NCBI RefSeq assembly: GCF_000518705.1
Contig: NZ_KI912479.1
Span: 1 to 64,000, forward strand
Reading direction: 5' to 3'
Source of the DNA: Shewanella colwelliana ATCC 39565
GTDB lineage: Bacteria; Pseudomonadota; Gammaproteobacteria; Enterobacterales; Shewanellaceae
DNA length: 64,000 nt
Part shown: positions 27,954-37,964 of the stretch, in pieces
Position numbering within the stretch: the stretch's first letter is position 1
How the letters are laid out: every line of letters starts with the position of its first letter
Notes under the pieces: model-generated
Told to the model about the DNA's origin: nothing
The model's database searches: none
Seen by the model: only the letters and a program-made list of their open reading frames with translations
Translations under genes and position numbers: made by a program

Positions 27954-30323
27954 GTGCAGCAATATGTACTCTGGTATCAAGAATTAGGCATGGGTGACGT
28001 CAACAAGGTCGGCGGTAAAAACGCTTCTCTTGGGGAGATGATCAGCAATCTAGCTAATGCAGGTGTTCAAGTGCCTGGTGGCTTTGCGACCACCTCTTTT
28101 GCGTTCAATGAATTTCTTGAACAAAGCGGACTTAACCAGAAGATATACGACATTCTAGACGCTCTAGATGTAGATGACGTGAATGCACTCGCTACAGCCG
28201 GTGCACAGATCAGACAGTGGGTTATCGATACCCCATTCCATAGTGAATTCGAGCAGGTTGTACGTGAGTCGTATGACAAGCTTTCTTCAGAAACTCAAGA
28301 TGCATCTTTCGCCGTGCGTTCATCAGCAACCGCTGAAGATATGCCAGATGCTTCTTTTGCCGGTCAACAAGAAACATTCCTGAACGTGAAAGGTTATGAT
28401 TCTGTACTGGTCGCAATTAAACACGTATTTGCATCGTTATTTAATGACCGAGCGATCTCATACCGTGTACACCAAGGCTATGACCATAAAGGCGTAGCAC
28501 TTTCTGCAGGTGTACAGCGTATGGTTCGCTCAGATACCGCAGCATCGGGTGTAATGTTTACCATGGATACTGAGTCGGGTAACAACGATGTGGTATTTAT
28601 TACATCATCATTTGGCCTAGGTGAAATGGTAGTGCAGGGTGCGGTTAACCCTGATGAGTTTTATGTACATAAGCCAAGTCTAACTGCTGGTCACATGTCA
28701 GTGGTTCGTCGTAACATCGGTAGCAAGCTGATTCAGATGGTTTACTCAGATGACTTAAGTCATGGTAAGCAAGTTAAGATTGAAGATGTTGCTGCTGAAA
28801 AGCGTCGCCAATTCTCCATCAATGATGAAGAAGTCATGGAGCTTGCTAAACAAGCGATGGTCATCGAAAAGCACTACGGTCGTCCAATGGATATCGAGTG
28901 GGCAAAAGATGGCAATGACGGCAAACTTTATATCGTTCAGGCTCGCCCTGAAACTGTCCGTTCTCGCGAAGATGTGCAACTCATTGAACGCTACCACCTT
29001 AAAACTAAAGGTGATGTGATTGGTGAAGGTCGCTCAATTGGTCATAAAATTGGTAACGGTACTGCTAAGGTACTGGCTTCTATTGAAGATATGGACCAAA
29101 TCCAAGAAGGCGATGTACTGGTTACCGACATGACTGACCCAGATTGGGAGCCAATCATGAAGCGTGCTAGTGCGATTGTCACGAATCGTGGCGGCCGTAC
29201 TTGTCATGCCGCGATTATCGCGCGTGAACTAGGTGTACCTGCAGTTGTGGGTTGTGGCGACATCACTGACAAGATTAAACATGGTCAAGAAGTCACGGTA
29301 TCTTGTGCTGAAGGCGACACTGGTTTTATCTACGAAGGTATTCAAGATTTCGAAGTGATGTCATCACGTGTCGATTCAATGCCTGAATTGCCAATGAAAA
29401 TCATGATGAACGTGGGTAACCCTGACCGAGCGTTTGACTTTGCTCGTCTGCCTAATGAAGGTGTTGGTCTTGCGCGTCTTGAATTTATCATCAACCGTAT
29501 GATCGGTATTCATCCGAAGGCCTTGCTAGAGTTCAACGACCAAACTGCTGAGCTACAACAAGAGATCCACGAGATGATCGCAGGTTATGAATCGCCTGTT
29601 GAATACTACGTAGCGCGTCTGGTTGAAGGTATTGCGACTATCGCATCGGCTTTCCATCCGAAGAAAGTGATTGTACGTATGTCAGACTTTAAGTCTAACG
29701 AGTACGCTAACTTAGTCGGTGGTGACCGTTACGAGCCAGAAGAAGAGAACCCAATGTTGGGATTCCGCGGTGCGAGCCGTTATATCTCTGAGTCGTTCCG
29801 TGACTGTTTTGCTCTTGAGTGTGAAGCGATTAAGCGTGTACGTGGTGAGATGGGTCTGACGAACGTTGAGATCATGATCCCATTCGTACGTACCCTTGAA
29901 GAAGCGGCGCAAGTGATTGAGCTACTTAAAGAGGAAGGCCTTGAGCGTGGTAAAGATGGCCTACGCGTCATCATGATGTGTGAACTACCGTCAAACGCCT
30001 TGCTTGCTGATCAGTTCCTTGAGTATTTCGATGGTTTCTCTATCGGTTCTAACGATTTAACTCAGTTGACCCTTGGTCTTGACCGTGACTCAGGCATCAT
30101 CAGCCACCTGTTTGATGAGCGTAACCCAGCGGTGAAAGCCCTATTAGCGATGGCAATTAAGTCGGCTAAAGCGAAAGGTGCTTATGTTGGGATTTGTGGT
30201 CAAGGGCCTTCAGATCACGCTGACTTTGCAGTATGGCTAGTTGAACAAGGTATCGATACTGTATCACTAAACCCTGATACCGTTATCGACACTTGGTTAT
30301 ACCTAGGTGAAGCTCACGGATAA
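27954..30323 (+). CDS. ppsA: Phosphoenolpyruvate synthase
   Basis: This 789-residue enzyme makes PEP from pyruvate and ATP, releasing AMP and phosphate, for gluconeogenesis from lactate or pyruvate. Domains in order are N-terminal ATP-grasp (about 10-350, [12 protein letters not shown]), the phosphohistidine domain with [15 protein letters not shown] (His near 417), and the C-terminal PEP/pyruvate barrel with the catalytic Cys in GICGQGPSD near 747. The start is GTG at 27954 with GGAG 8 nt upstream. The neighbour ppsR controls its activity by phosphorylation of a threonine next to the His. It ends at a strong terminator. Confidence 0.97.
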   Translation: MQQYVLWYQELGMGDVNKVGGKNASLGEMISNLANAGVQVPGGFATTSFAFNEFLEQSGLNQKIYDILDALDVDDVNALATAGAQIRQWVIDTPFHSEFEQVVRESYDKLSSETQDASFAVRSSATAEDMPDASFAGQQETFLNVKGYDSVLVAIKHVFASLFNDRAISYRVHQGYDHKGVALSAGVQRMVRSDTAASGVMFTMDTESGNNDVVFITSSFGLGEMVVQGAVNPDEFYVHKPSLTAGHMSVVRRNIGSKLIQMVYSDDLSHGKQVKIEDVAAEKRRQFSINDEEVMELAKQAMVIEKHYGRPMDIEWAKDGNDGKLYIVQARPETVRSREDVQLIERYHLKTKGDVIGEGRSIGHKIGNGTAKVLASIEDMDQIQEGDVLVTDMTDPDWEPIMKRASAIVTNRGGRTCHAAIIARELGVPAVVGCGDITDKIKHGQEVTVSCAEGDTGFIYEGIQDFEVMSSRVDSMPELPMKIMMNVGNPDRAFDFARLPNEGVGLARLEFIINRMIGIHPKALLEFNDQTAELQQEIHEMIAGYESPVEYYVARLVEGIATIASAFHPKKVIVRMSDFKSNEYANLVGGDRYEPEEENPMLGFRGASRYISESFRDCFALECEAIKRVRGEMGLTNVEIMIPFVRTLEEAAQVIELLKEEGLERGKDGLRVIMMCELPSNALLADQFLEYFDGFSIGSNDLTQLTLGLDRDSGIISHLFDERNPAVKALLAMAIKSAKAKGAYVGICGQGPSDHADFAVWLVEQGIDTVSLNPDTVIDTWLYLGEAHG

Positions 30324-30354
30324 TTATTCTTGAAATAGAATAAGCTAATTCGAT

Positions 30355-30382
30355 AAAAGCCGCTTTTTAGCGGCTTTTTTTT
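30355..30382 (+). terminator. ppsA terminator
   Basis: The stem AAAAGCCGCT/AGCGGCTTTT has a 4-nt T-rich loop and is followed by a T run, about 30 bp past the ppsA stop. Confidence 0.88.
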
Positions 30383-30430
30383 GTTTATAATGGCTGCACT
30401 ATTTTAATAACGATAAAGACAGAAACCACC

Positions 30431-33400
30431 ATGCTACCTAAGTTATCTCATCAACAAACGCTTGAGCCTGTGTATTTCGATTTTCTCGACGCATTGGCCG
30501 AGAGTGGCTTTACGGGCGATATCGATAAACGCTATAGCGCGCGTCTTGCTCAGGCAACGGATAACTCTGTCTATCAATTTTTACCTCAAGCGGTACTCTA
30601 TCCAAGAAATCAAACCGATATACGCATAGCACTCAAGCTGGCGGCCTCTGTTGAATTTGAAAAAGTGGTCTTCAGTGCGCGTGGTGGCGGCACGGGAACC
30701 AATGGCCAGTCATTGACTCATGGGTTGATCTTGGACTTGTCGCGATACATGAACCGCGTGCTTGAAGTGAATGCTGATGAGGGCTGGGTGAGGGTAGAAG
30801 CAGGCGTCATTAAAGATGCGCTCAATGATGCGCTGCGTCCACACGGTTTTTTCTTTAGCCCTGACTTGTCGACCTCAAACCGCGCAACCTTGGGGGGCAT
30901 GATCAATACCGATGCATCTGGGGCGGGTTCACTGGTATATGGTAAAACCTCGGATCATGTATTGGCGCTTTCAAGCGTGCTTTATGATGGTAGTGTATTG
31001 GAAACCGGACCGTTGAACCATGAGGCGTTACAACTGCTCGAGCAAAATGCCTCGCCATCGCTGGGTCAGCGTTTGCAAAGGGATATTGCTAACTTGACGC
31101 TGCAACATCGTGATGAAGTTGCGGCGCGATTTCCTAAGCTTAACCGTTTTTTAACCGGTTACGATTTAAAAAATGTGTGGAATGAGTCATATGATGAGTT
31201 CAATCTTTCACGCATTTTGACGGGGTCAGAAGGGACCCTCGCGGTGATCACCGAAGCTAGGTTAGATATCACGCCGCTGCCAACAACGCGCATGATGGTG
31301 AATATTAAGTATGACTCGTTTCAATCGGCGTTGCGCCATGCTCCCGATCTGGTGAAAGCCAAAGCGACCGTGGTTGAAACGGTTGACTCAAAAGTGCTTA
31401 ATCTCGCCAAGCAAGACATTATTTGGCATTCAGTTTCGTCATTGATAGAAGAGGTGCCAGGCAAGTCTATCGACGGTTTAAACATGGTCGAATTTGCGGG
31501 AGAGACTCAAGAGGTCGAAGATAAGGTCAAGCGCTTGTGTGAGCGGCTTGATACACAGATTGAAGCCCAAACTACGGGGCTGCTGGGTTATCAGATCACC
31601 GCCGATAAAGGCTCTATCAATACTATTTATGCCATGCGTAAAAAGGCGGTAGGCTTGCTGGGCGCTACCAAAGGCAGCCGCAAGCCAATAGCTTTTGCAG
31701 AAGATACAGCGGTACCACCAGAAAAACTGGCAGATTTTATCATGGAGTTTAGGGCCCTGCTCGATAGCCACAACTTACAATATGGCATGTTCGGTCACGT
31801 CGATGCTGGTGTGTTGCATGTACGTCCCGCATTAGACATGTGTGATCCCGCTGATGAGCGGTTGCTTAAAACTGTATCGGATCAAGTGGCGGCCTTAACC
31901 CTTAAATACGGCGGCTTAATGTGGGGCGAGCATGGTAAAGGCGTTCGCGGTGAATACGGCCCTGCCGTGTTTGGTGACACGTTGTTTGGTGTGCTCGAAG
32001 AGGTCAAGGGCCTGTTCGATCCGCTCAATAAACTTAATCCTGGTAAGTTAGTTGCACCCAAAGAGAGTGGCGCACTGTATTACAACGTAGACAGCGCTAA
32101 GCGTGGTGCTTTTGATCGACAAATTCCAGTTAATACTCGCGAAGCCTTTCCTGATGTGATGAACTGCAATGGCAATGGATTGTGTTTTAATTACAGCGTC
32201 TACTCGCCTATGTGTCCTTCGTTTAAAGTCACTGGAGATCGAGTGCAATCGCCTAAAGGGCGTGCAGGGTTAATGCGCGAGTGGTTGCGCTTATTAGAGT
32301 CAGAAGGCGTGGATGTTGAGGCGTTGGCAAAAGCTAAGCCATTAGGCTGGCTACAACGCACTCAAAACACGTTAAAGATGGACAGAGAGTATGATTATTC
32401 TCATGAGGTGATGGAGTCATTAAAAGGTTGTTTAGCCTGTAAGGCTTGCTCTTCTCAGTGTCCCGTTAAGGTCGATGTACCAAAGTTCAGAGCGCAGTTC
32501 TTTAATATTTATTATCAGCGTTACCTGCGTCCAGCTAAAGATTACCTTGTTGCGGGGATTGAGGACTCTTTGCCTTTGATGGCGATGATGCCAAAGATCA
32601 CCAATGCCGTGTCGCAAAATCCGCTTAGCCAATGGGTCATTAAAAAGTCTTTAGGCTATGTTGATGCACCTGCTTTATCAGTACCAACACTGAAACAGAA
32701 ACTTGAAAACCATTCTTGTCGTGGTTATGACCTCGCGGCACTTAATCAGATCCCAAGCGGTGAGCGGGATAAATATGTGCTGGTGGTTCAAGATCCATTT
32801 AATAGCTTCTATGAAGCTGAGACGGTTTATCACTTTATTAAACTGATAGAGAAACTGGGCTATAACCCTGTGCTGTTGCCGTTTAAACCCAATGGTAAAC
32901 CAATACATATCAAAGGTTTTTTATCAAAATTTGCCAAGACCGCCCAGTCGAGTGCCGATTTTCTTAATCAGGTGTTTTCTCTTGGTATGCCAATGGTTGG
33001 TGTCGATCCTGCGATGGTGCTTTGCTATCGCGACGAGTACCAAGAGGTGCTGGGTGATCACCGAGGAGAGTTCAATGTGCTACTGGCCAATGAGTGGTTA
33101 CTTAAGGTGGTTAATGAGCGACCAAAGAGTAAGGAGATAACACGTAACTTTACCTGGTTCAGCCATTGTACTGAGTCCACTACAAAACCCAATACTGGTA
33201 ATGAGTGGAAAGTTATCTTTGAAAACTTGGGCGCAACACTTAGTACGGTCAATCTTGGTTGTTGCGGTATGGCGGGTACCTATGGCCATGAGAGTGATAA
33301 CCAGACACGTTCTAAAGCATTGTTTGATATGTCCTGGGATAGCGCCATAAAACAGCTTCCGAGGGAGCAAATCTTGGTATCGGGCTATTCATGTCGTAGC

Positions 33401-33475
33401 CAAGTGAAACGGTTTGGTGGCTTTAAACCTCAGCATCCAGTACAGGCGCTCTTAGCACTACTAAATGATGAATGA
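30431..33475 (+). CDS. ydiJ: FAD and Fe-S oxidoreductase, YdiJ family
   Basis: This 1014-residue fusion has an N-terminal FAD-binding-4 (PCMH) domain (about 50-270, FSARGGGTGTNGQSL and NTDASGAGSLVYGKTSDHV). An FAD-oxidase C-terminal domain follows (about 290-545, HVDAGVLHVRP), then a ferredoxin-like cluster region (CLACKACSSQCPVKVD near 665) and a C-terminal CCG-type cysteine domain (GCCGMAGTYGHE near 940). YdiJ proteins oxidise D-2-hydroxyacids, and D-2-hydroxyglutarate is the reported substrate of the E. coli member. Substrate here is inferred from the family. It overlaps the next gene by 11 nt, so the two are translationally linked. Confidence 0.9.
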   Translation: MLPKLSHQQTLEPVYFDFLDALAESGFTGDIDKRYSARLAQATDNSVYQFLPQAVLYPRNQTDIRIALKLAASVEFEKVVFSARGGGTGTNGQSLTHGLILDLSRYMNRVLEVNADEGWVRVEAGVIKDALNDALRPHGFFFSPDLSTSNRATLGGMINTDASGAGSLVYGKTSDHVLALSSVLYDGSVLETGPLNHEALQLLEQNASPSLGQRLQRDIANLTLQHRDEVAARFPKLNRFLTGYDLKNVWNESYDEFNLSRILTGSEGTLAVITEARLDITPLPTTRMMVNIKYDSFQSALRHAPDLVKAKATVVETVDSKVLNLAKQDIIWHSVSSLIEEVPGKSIDGLNMVEFAGETQEVEDKVKRLCERLDTQIEAQTTGLLGYQITADKGSINTIYAMRKKAVGLLGATKGSRKPIAFAEDTAVPPEKLADFIMEFRALLDSHNLQYGMFGHVDAGVLHVRPALDMCDPADERLLKTVSDQVAALTLKYGGLMWGEHGKGVRGEYGPAVFGDTLFGVLEEVKGLFDPLNKLNPGKLVAPKESGALYYNVDSAKRGAFDRQIPVNTREAFPDVMNCNGNGLCFNYSVYSPMCPSFKVTGDRVQSPKGRAGLMREWLRLLESEGVDVEALAKAKPLGWLQRTQNTLKMDREYDYSHEVMESLKGCLACKACSSQCPVKVDVPKFRAQFFNIYYQRYLRPAKDYLVAGIEDSLPLMAMMPKITNAVSQNPLSQWVIKKSLGYVDAPALSVPTLKQKLENHSCRGYDLAALNQIPSGERDKYVLVVQDPFNSFYEAETVYHFIKLIEKLGYNPVLLPFKPNGKPIHIKGFLSKFAKTAQSSADFLNQVFSLGMPMVGVDPAMVLCYRDEYQEVLGDHRGEFNVLLANEWLLKVVNERPKSKEITRNFTWFSHCTESTTKPNTGNEWKVIFENLGATLSTVNLGCCGMAGTYGHESDNQTRSKALFDMSWDSAIKQLPREQILVSGYSCRSQVKRFGGFKPQHPVQALLALLNDE

Positions 33476-33908
33476 TAACAATTCGGCTCAGCATCAGTTG
33501 CAAACACTGATGTCGAGCCAAAACTTATGTCATGAGCAAGCGCTGTTTGAGATTGATGCACAAGGCAACTGGTTCTATCAGCAAGGCCCACTGCCTGACA
33601 AGTTCAGTCGGCTATTTTACTCTATTTTACACGGTATCGATGGGCAGTTTTTATTGATCACGCCAGTTGAGCGGGTAAGGGTAGAGGTGGCGGCATTTCC
33701 ATTACTGATTGTCGATTACAATGTGGTTCAAGACGGGCGACTGTGTTTGACAACATCTATTGGCACTGAGTTTATCGTCGAAAATCATCATGCCTTTGAG
33801 ATCCAAGCGCAAGATATCTTCGTATCATTACCAAGAGGATTGTCGGCAAAGCTTGGCCGTGCTTGTTACTATCGATTTGTAGATGAGTACCTGCTCGATA
33901 GCGATTAG
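33465..33908 (+). CDS. DUF1285 domain-containing protein
   Basis: This 147-residue protein belongs to DUF1285, a family of unknown function with a known compact beta-sheet structure. The typical core reads LFEIDAQGNWFYQQGPLP, followed by FLLITPVERVRVEV and PLLIVDYNVV. Its start overlaps the end of ydiJ (the ATG at 33465 lies before the ydiJ stop at 33475). This implies translational coupling and a link in function or stoichiometry. No catalytic motif or signal sequence is visible. Confidence 0.82.
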   Translation: MMNDNNSAQHQLQTLMSSQNLCHEQALFEIDAQGNWFYQQGPLPDKFSRLFYSILHGIDGQFLLITPVERVRVEVAAFPLLIVDYNVVQDGRLCLTTSIGTEFIVENHHAFEIQAQDIFVSLPRGLSAKLGRACYYRFVDEYLLDSD

Positions 33909-34070
33909 CGCGACTGTTGACAATATTTATCTTGATTTAAGGTTAGGTAAGTTGCTCTTTGATAAGACTAATGGATTTCGTTACCAAATTTGTTGCCATC
34001 TTACCTAGTTTCTTGATCATCAAGTGGTAATATTAAATGAAATCTATGGATTTTAGGTGGGAGGTGCTGA

Positions 34071-34502
34071 TTGAAACATTATGAAAGTTTGGGGTACTTA
34101 GTGTCTCACCTCAATATCGAGCTTCAAAAGGCGTTGGATGAGCGACTTAAGTGCTATGAATTAGACATCAAGTTATGGCCTGTGCTGTTTGCCCTATGGC
34201 AAGAGGAGGGGATAACGCAAACTGAACTGTCTAAGCGTTGTGATGTGGCAAACTACACAATGACGCGGCTCTTGGATCAATTACAGGTGCAGGGGTTAGT
34301 GACACGTCATCAAGAAGCAGACAATCGTCGTGCTTTTCAAATTTTCCTGACAGACAGCGGTAAAGCATTAGAGCAAGATTTAGTCCGTGAAGCTGAACGC
34401 GTCAATGAGCTGTTTTTAGCCAATTTAACCTCAGAAGAGTCTGTCGATTTTATTCGTTTATTGAACAAGGTGAATCGACTTAAGGCTGATGACACTCAAT
34501 AG
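34071..34502 (+). CDS. MarR-family transcriptional regulator
   Basis: This 143-residue MarR-type regulator has the winged helix-turn-helix at about 45-110 (GITQTELSKRCDVANYTMTRLLDQL, then the wing QEADNRRAFQIFLT with the DxRR signature). Helical dimerisation segments lie at both ends. MarR proteins usually repress neighbouring genes and release DNA on binding phenolic or oxidative ligands. The start is TTG at 34071 with GGAGG 7 nt upstream. There is no obvious target beside it except the small lipoprotein gene downstream, so its regulon is unknown. Confidence 0.88.
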   Translation: MKHYESLGYLVSHLNIELQKALDERLKCYELDIKLWPVLFALWQEEGITQTELSKRCDVANYTMTRLLDQLQVQGLVTRHQEADNRRAFQIFLTDSGKALEQDLVREAERVNELFLANLTSEESVDFIRLLNKVNRLKADDTQ

Positions 34503-34619
34503 TCTCTATGACGATTGAGTAAATGCAAGAGCGTTATGTATGCCGCTTTAATTGTTTTTGTCCTGTAGAAATGACAGAGTAGACAGTCATTTTTGATTGT
34601 ACTAAAAGGAATGTTTGAG

Positions 34620-35027
34620 ATGATGAAATGCTTTGGTGTGGCGCTACTGGCAGTATCTTTGTGTGGTTGCTCAGTGAATATTAATAAACCTGCTAAGCAA
34701 AAGTCCAGCAGTGAAGTCGTGCAAGCTGACACAGGTTACAGCCAAGCGCTGACGTTGGCCAATGGTTACAGCTTAGTGGTGTCAGAAGGCGCCCTTGAGC
34801 CACGCTCTATAGGTAGTGTTACTGTGGCGCTCTATCGAGATTTAAGTGTGGGTGACTTTGTGTCTGCGGTCTCCTTTATGCGAGATGGCAGTGTATTGAA
34901 ATCAAGTTTGGTTGAAAATGGTTCAGATAGACAAAAGATTACAGTCACCATGGCGACTACTGGCAGCGGAAATTATCAAAATAGCCAAAGTGTTTGTGTG
35001 GTGAATCAAGGGGTGTCGCTTTGCTAA
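34620..35027 (+). CDS. Small lipoprotein of unknown function
   Basis: From the ATG at 34620 this is a 135-residue protein with a lipoprotein signal peptide. MMKCFGVALLAVSLCGC ends in a lipobox-like LCGC, so the acylated Cys would be near residue 17. The mature part is a short beta-rich domain with two cysteines near the end (QSVCVVNQGVSLC) that could form a disulfide. I do not recognise the family. The open frame begins nine codons earlier, but AAGGA sits 9 nt before the chosen ATG. It could be anchored in the outer membrane, since Ser follows the lipid Cys. Confidence 0.65.
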   Translation: MMKCFGVALLAVSLCGCSVNINKPAKQKSSSEVVQADTGYSQALTLANGYSLVVSEGALEPRSIGSVTVALYRDLSVGDFVSAVSFMRDGSVLKSSLVENGSDRQKITVTMATTGSGNYQNSQSVCVVNQGVSLC

Positions 35028-35095
35028 TGATATGGATGCTTGTCTGCGAGCAAGGTTAGGCTTCGACCTTGCTTCTGCTGTTTAGCTGATGTTGT

Positions 35096-35440
35096 CTAAC
35101 TCAAGAGCAGAAATCCTAAGCTCGAAATTGCACAAAACATGACCGCACCTTGAAGTAGCTGCCTGCTGTGCAATAAACTCTCTTTTCCTTGCTTGATGCT
35201 GGCGATTAAACGATTTTGTTTGTAGATGCGGCAGATCATCTGGTCACTGCTTGGGTCAATAAGTAATTGAAATTTACAAGGGTTCCCATCGTGTAGCTGG
35301 ACTTGGTGCTCACTGTTCTGACCGAAATTAAGCTTACTAGACACGCGTTTCCCATTGACATAGACCTGCTCTAATCCACTCCAGTTGCTGGCCTGTAATT
35401 CGACCAAGTCTTGGTTGAAATCATATTTGAAACTGACCAT
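35096..35440 (-). CDS. Uncharacterised protein with a C-terminal membrane helix
   Basis: This 114-residue protein has a beta-rich soluble part (YDFNQDLVELQASNW, VYVNGKRVSSKLNFG). One hydrophobic stretch at the very C-terminus (about 95-114, AVMFCAISSLGFLLLS) suggests a tail-anchored inner-membrane protein. AAGGA lies 8 nt before the ATG. I do not recognise a named family. It is convergent with the lipoprotein gene and has no operon partner. The reading frame and ribosome site support a real gene. Confidence 0.6.
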   Translation of the reverse strand: MVSFKYDFNQDLVELQASNWSGLEQVYVNGKRVSSKLNFGQNSEHQVQLHDGNPCKFQLLIDPSSDQMICRIYKQNRLIASIKQGKESLLHSRQLLQGAVMFCAISSLGFLLLS

Positions 35441-36055
35441 TAGCGTTCCTTGTCGATGATGTCGAGCCTCTAAGTCAAGCAGAGGATTATGACATTTACC
35501 AGTACGGTTTTATGAAAAAAATGTGTCCAAAGTTTATCCCTTTGGCAGCAATAGGAAATATGCCTTTATCATTTTTTTACCCTTTTTTGGCATTACTTAT
35601 TCCTTGTGGATTCAAAATAAACAGGTTTAATTGGGAGATGAAAGACTTATATCCATGAGTATGAGCTCTGATTGTTTAGCGAGAGTTTAGCGGGTTTGAA
35701 GCAAGGTCCTTAATGGCTCCTCGGATCTAGCATCCTCGGTAATCACTCCATGCGTTACCCTACCTTCTAAATCCTAAATCCCTTTAGTGGTGCTTCGCCC
35801 TATTACCTATATCCATATAGTCGTGTTTTAAAGGTATTTAGCAACGAGTGAGAAGATGGCATCGGGTGGGCTAAAATTTACCTTTTAGACGTATTTGGGG
35901 CTATCTATTTCTGCGTTGAATAGGCTCACAAGGGAGTAACCTGTCTATCATCAGTCGTTGCCACAAACACACACTGAGTCGATCACATTCTTGTTCTGAT
36001 TGGTATTAGGTTGACTCGTCTCATTTTAAGCTTGGCTATCGCGTTATTAGAGATG
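35441..36055. other. Long intergenic region without a supported gene
   Basis: About 615 bp lie between the tail-anchored protein gene and the leucine dehydrogenase terminator. All frames are closed within short distances. There is no tRNA-like fold, insertion-sequence end or clear direct repeat. The stretch near 35720-35850 is rich in short inverted pairs (for example CCTCGGATCTAGCATCCTCGG) and might be a decayed repeat. Confidence 0.4.
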
Positions 36056-36086
36056 AAAAAAGCCACAGCAATGATCGCTGTGGCTT
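36056..36086 (-). terminator. Leucine dehydrogenase terminator
   Basis: The stem AAGCCACAGC/GCTGTGGCTT has a 7-nt loop and is followed by a T run on the minus strand, about 40 bp past the stop. Confidence 0.85.
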
Positions 36087-36122
36087 CTACTGTTTTGTCC
36101 CAGCGGCTAATAGCTTAGCGTG

Positions 36123-37148
36123 TTAGCCGTTAATAATTGCTCGTGCAAGTTCATCTGCAACATCTGCAGTGGTGCGGTTCTGCGAATCAGACATTTCAAA
36201 AACTTTGAGCAGTGTGTTGTAGATCTCTTCCACTTTTTTAGTCGATTTCTGCTCGTCGTAGTCTTTTTCAAATGACACATTGATAATGCCACCAGCGTTG
36301 ATCACATAATCTGGCGCATACAGAATACCAAGTTCTTTAAGTTTCTCACCGTGACGGCTTTCAGCTAGTTGATTATTGGCACAGCCAGCAACGATTTTAG
36401 CCTTAAGCAGCGGGATGGTGGTGTCATTAATGGTGGCACCTAATGCACAAGGCGCATAAATATCGACATCTTGATGGTAGATATCTTGTGGCGCAACAAC
36501 TGTGGCCCCAAACTCGGTAGCAACCTTGTCTAGTGAAGACTGGTGAATGTCAGTCACGATTAACTCAGCGCCCTCTTCATGGAGATGACGGCAGAGGTAG
36601 TATCCAACATGACCTACGCCTTGTATCGCGATTTTTAGCCCTTTTAGACTATCGATACCACGTTGATGCTTAACAGCTGCTTTAATACCTAGATACGTAC
36701 CTAGTGCAGTAAATGGAGATGGATCGCCACTCTTGCCTTCAAGACCCGCCATGTAAGGTGTTTCTTGGTGCGCAATCATAATGTCACTGGTGGAAACGCC
36801 AACATCTTCTGCTGAATAATATTTGCCGCCAAGTGTATGAATACAACGACCGAATGCACGGAAAAGGGCTTCTCTATTTTCGACTTTAGGATCGGCGATA
36901 ATCACAGACTTGCCACCGCCCATCGCCAAGCCAGCCAAGGCATTTTTATAGGTCATGCCACGAGATAGGCGCAATACATCCGTCAATGCTTCGTCATCTG
37001 ATTCGTAATTCCACATTCTACACCCGCCAACGGCTGGGCCTAGGTTGGTATTGTGGATAGCAATGATAGCGCGCAAGCCGCTTTCTTTGTCATGACAAAA
37101 TACGACCTGTTCATGATCGTCAAATGAGATATGGTTGAATACTGCCAC
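36123..37148 (-). CDS. ldh: Leucine dehydrogenase (Glu/Leu/Phe/Val family)
   Basis: This 341-residue enzyme deaminates branched-chain L-amino acids to oxo acids with NAD. The catalytic Lys lies in LAGLAMGGGKSVI (near residue 80), GGCRMWNY is the substrate-side glycine loop, and the Rossmann motif is IAIQGVGHVGYYLC. The first step of leucine, valine and isoleucine catabolism is its likely role in this group. Upstream is a palindrome, TTACGTTAACGTAA, that resembles the LiuR operator of branched-chain degradation genes. The ATG at 37148 has GGAGAAC 6 nt before it. The gene is monocistronic with its own terminator. Confidence 0.92.
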   Translation of the reverse strand: MAVFNHISFDDHEQVVFCHDKESGLRAIIAIHNTNLGPAVGGCRMWNYESDDEALTDVLRLSRGMTYKNALAGLAMGGGKSVIIADPKVENREALFRAFGRCIHTLGGKYYSAEDVGVSTSDIMIAHQETPYMAGLEGKSGDPSPFTALGTYLGIKAAVKHQRGIDSLKGLKIAIQGVGHVGYYLCRHLHEEGAELIVTDIHQSSLDKVATEFGATVVAPQDIYHQDVDIYAPCALGATINDTTIPLLKAKIVAGCANNQLAESRHGEKLKELGILYAPDYVINAGGIINVSFEKDYDEQKSTKKVEEIYNTLLKVFEMSDSQNRTTADVADELARAIING

Positions 37149-37303
37149 TGAGTGTTCTCCGCTTGGGAATTAAAACGCCGAGCAGCAAAAAATGCCTGTT
37201 CGACGGCTTGTTATATTTATTGCAGAACGATAGCATTTAGCGATACTCTCACAAAGTAAAGATTTGGATTAATTGTGATCTGCGTGGCAATTTAGGTTTC
37301 CAC

Positions 37304-37320
37304 CTTACGTTAACGTAAAG
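37304..37320. promoter_or_regulatory. LiuR-like operator upstream of leucine dehydrogenase
   Basis: CTTACGTTAACGTAAAG contains the perfect 14-bp palindrome TTACGTTAACGTAA. It lies in the divergent region 156 bp before the ldh ATG and 85 bp before the DUF4826 gene. From memory it resembles the MerR-family LiuR motif of branched-chain amino-acid catabolism in gammaproteobacteria. Confidence 0.55.
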
Positions 37321-37404
37321 TCGGTGGTTGTTTTCGTCTGAAAACTACTATAGCCATAGTCTCGATAGCCAGTTCACAACATAACTATAAAAACAGGAAG
37401 TAGT

Positions 37405-37854
37405 ATGACGGAACAAGCAGTCGATCAAACTCAACCTTTGAGTGAAGAACAAAGAGAAGCGCTGACTCAGCAGTGGATTAAAGAGCATTTTCAAAAAGCG
37501 AATCGCTTTCTGGCTGAGCAAGGTGTGATCCCAAGCAAGGTGATTGCTGAAGATAGCCGTTATCTTGCGCCGCTGCTTGCGGTGTGGAAGATGGAGTCTA
37601 AGCAACCTAAAGCACAGACGTTTTGGGTGATGTCTGGCGATTTACCTTCTGATTATGTGGATGTGAAAGTCGCTACTACAGCCCGTGACGCGATTCGTCA
37701 CTTTTCGATGATGTGGCAATTGAAAGCGGAAAATTTGACGAATTCTGGTGCGATTAAAGATAAAACTCAAGCACAGTTTGCACAACTGTTAGTGTCTCGT
37801 GCTGAAAGCTTGTACCAGATCCACAATGACGAAAAACTGTGGAAAGAATCTTAA
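37405..37854 (+). CDS. DUF4826 family protein
   Basis: This 149-residue soluble protein matches my memory of DUF4826, a family mostly found in Shewanella and relatives. It is alpha-helical at both ends, with the central stretch TFWVMSGDLPSDYVDVKVATTARDAIRHFSMMWQ (quoted in part as TFWVMSGDLPSDYVD). There is no signal peptide or catalytic motif. AGGAAG lies 6 nt before the ATG. It is divergent from leucine dehydrogenase and could share the LiuR-like operator, but its function is unknown. Confidence 0.75.
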   Translation: MTEQAVDQTQPLSEEQREALTQQWIKEHFQKANRFLAEQGVIPSKVIAEDSRYLAPLLAVWKMESKQPKAQTFWVMSGDLPSDYVDVKVATTARDAIRHFSMMWQLKAENLTNSGAIKDKTQAQFAQLLVSRAESLYQIHNDEKLWKES

Positions 37855-37912
37855 GTTATAGGTTCTGTTTTAAACAGGGATTGACAGGTTTTAGTTGTTA
37901 GAATGAAAATGG

Positions 37913-37950
37913 AAAGGCCGCCGTCTAGTCGTTAGATGGCGGCCTTTTTT
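37913..37950. terminator. Bidirectional terminator, DUF4826 gene and roxA
   Basis: A long stem (AAAGGCCGCCGTCTA with TTAGATGGCGGCCTTT) is flanked by A and T runs between two convergent genes. Confidence 0.88.
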
Positions 37951-37964
37951 ATTGATTGATATAA

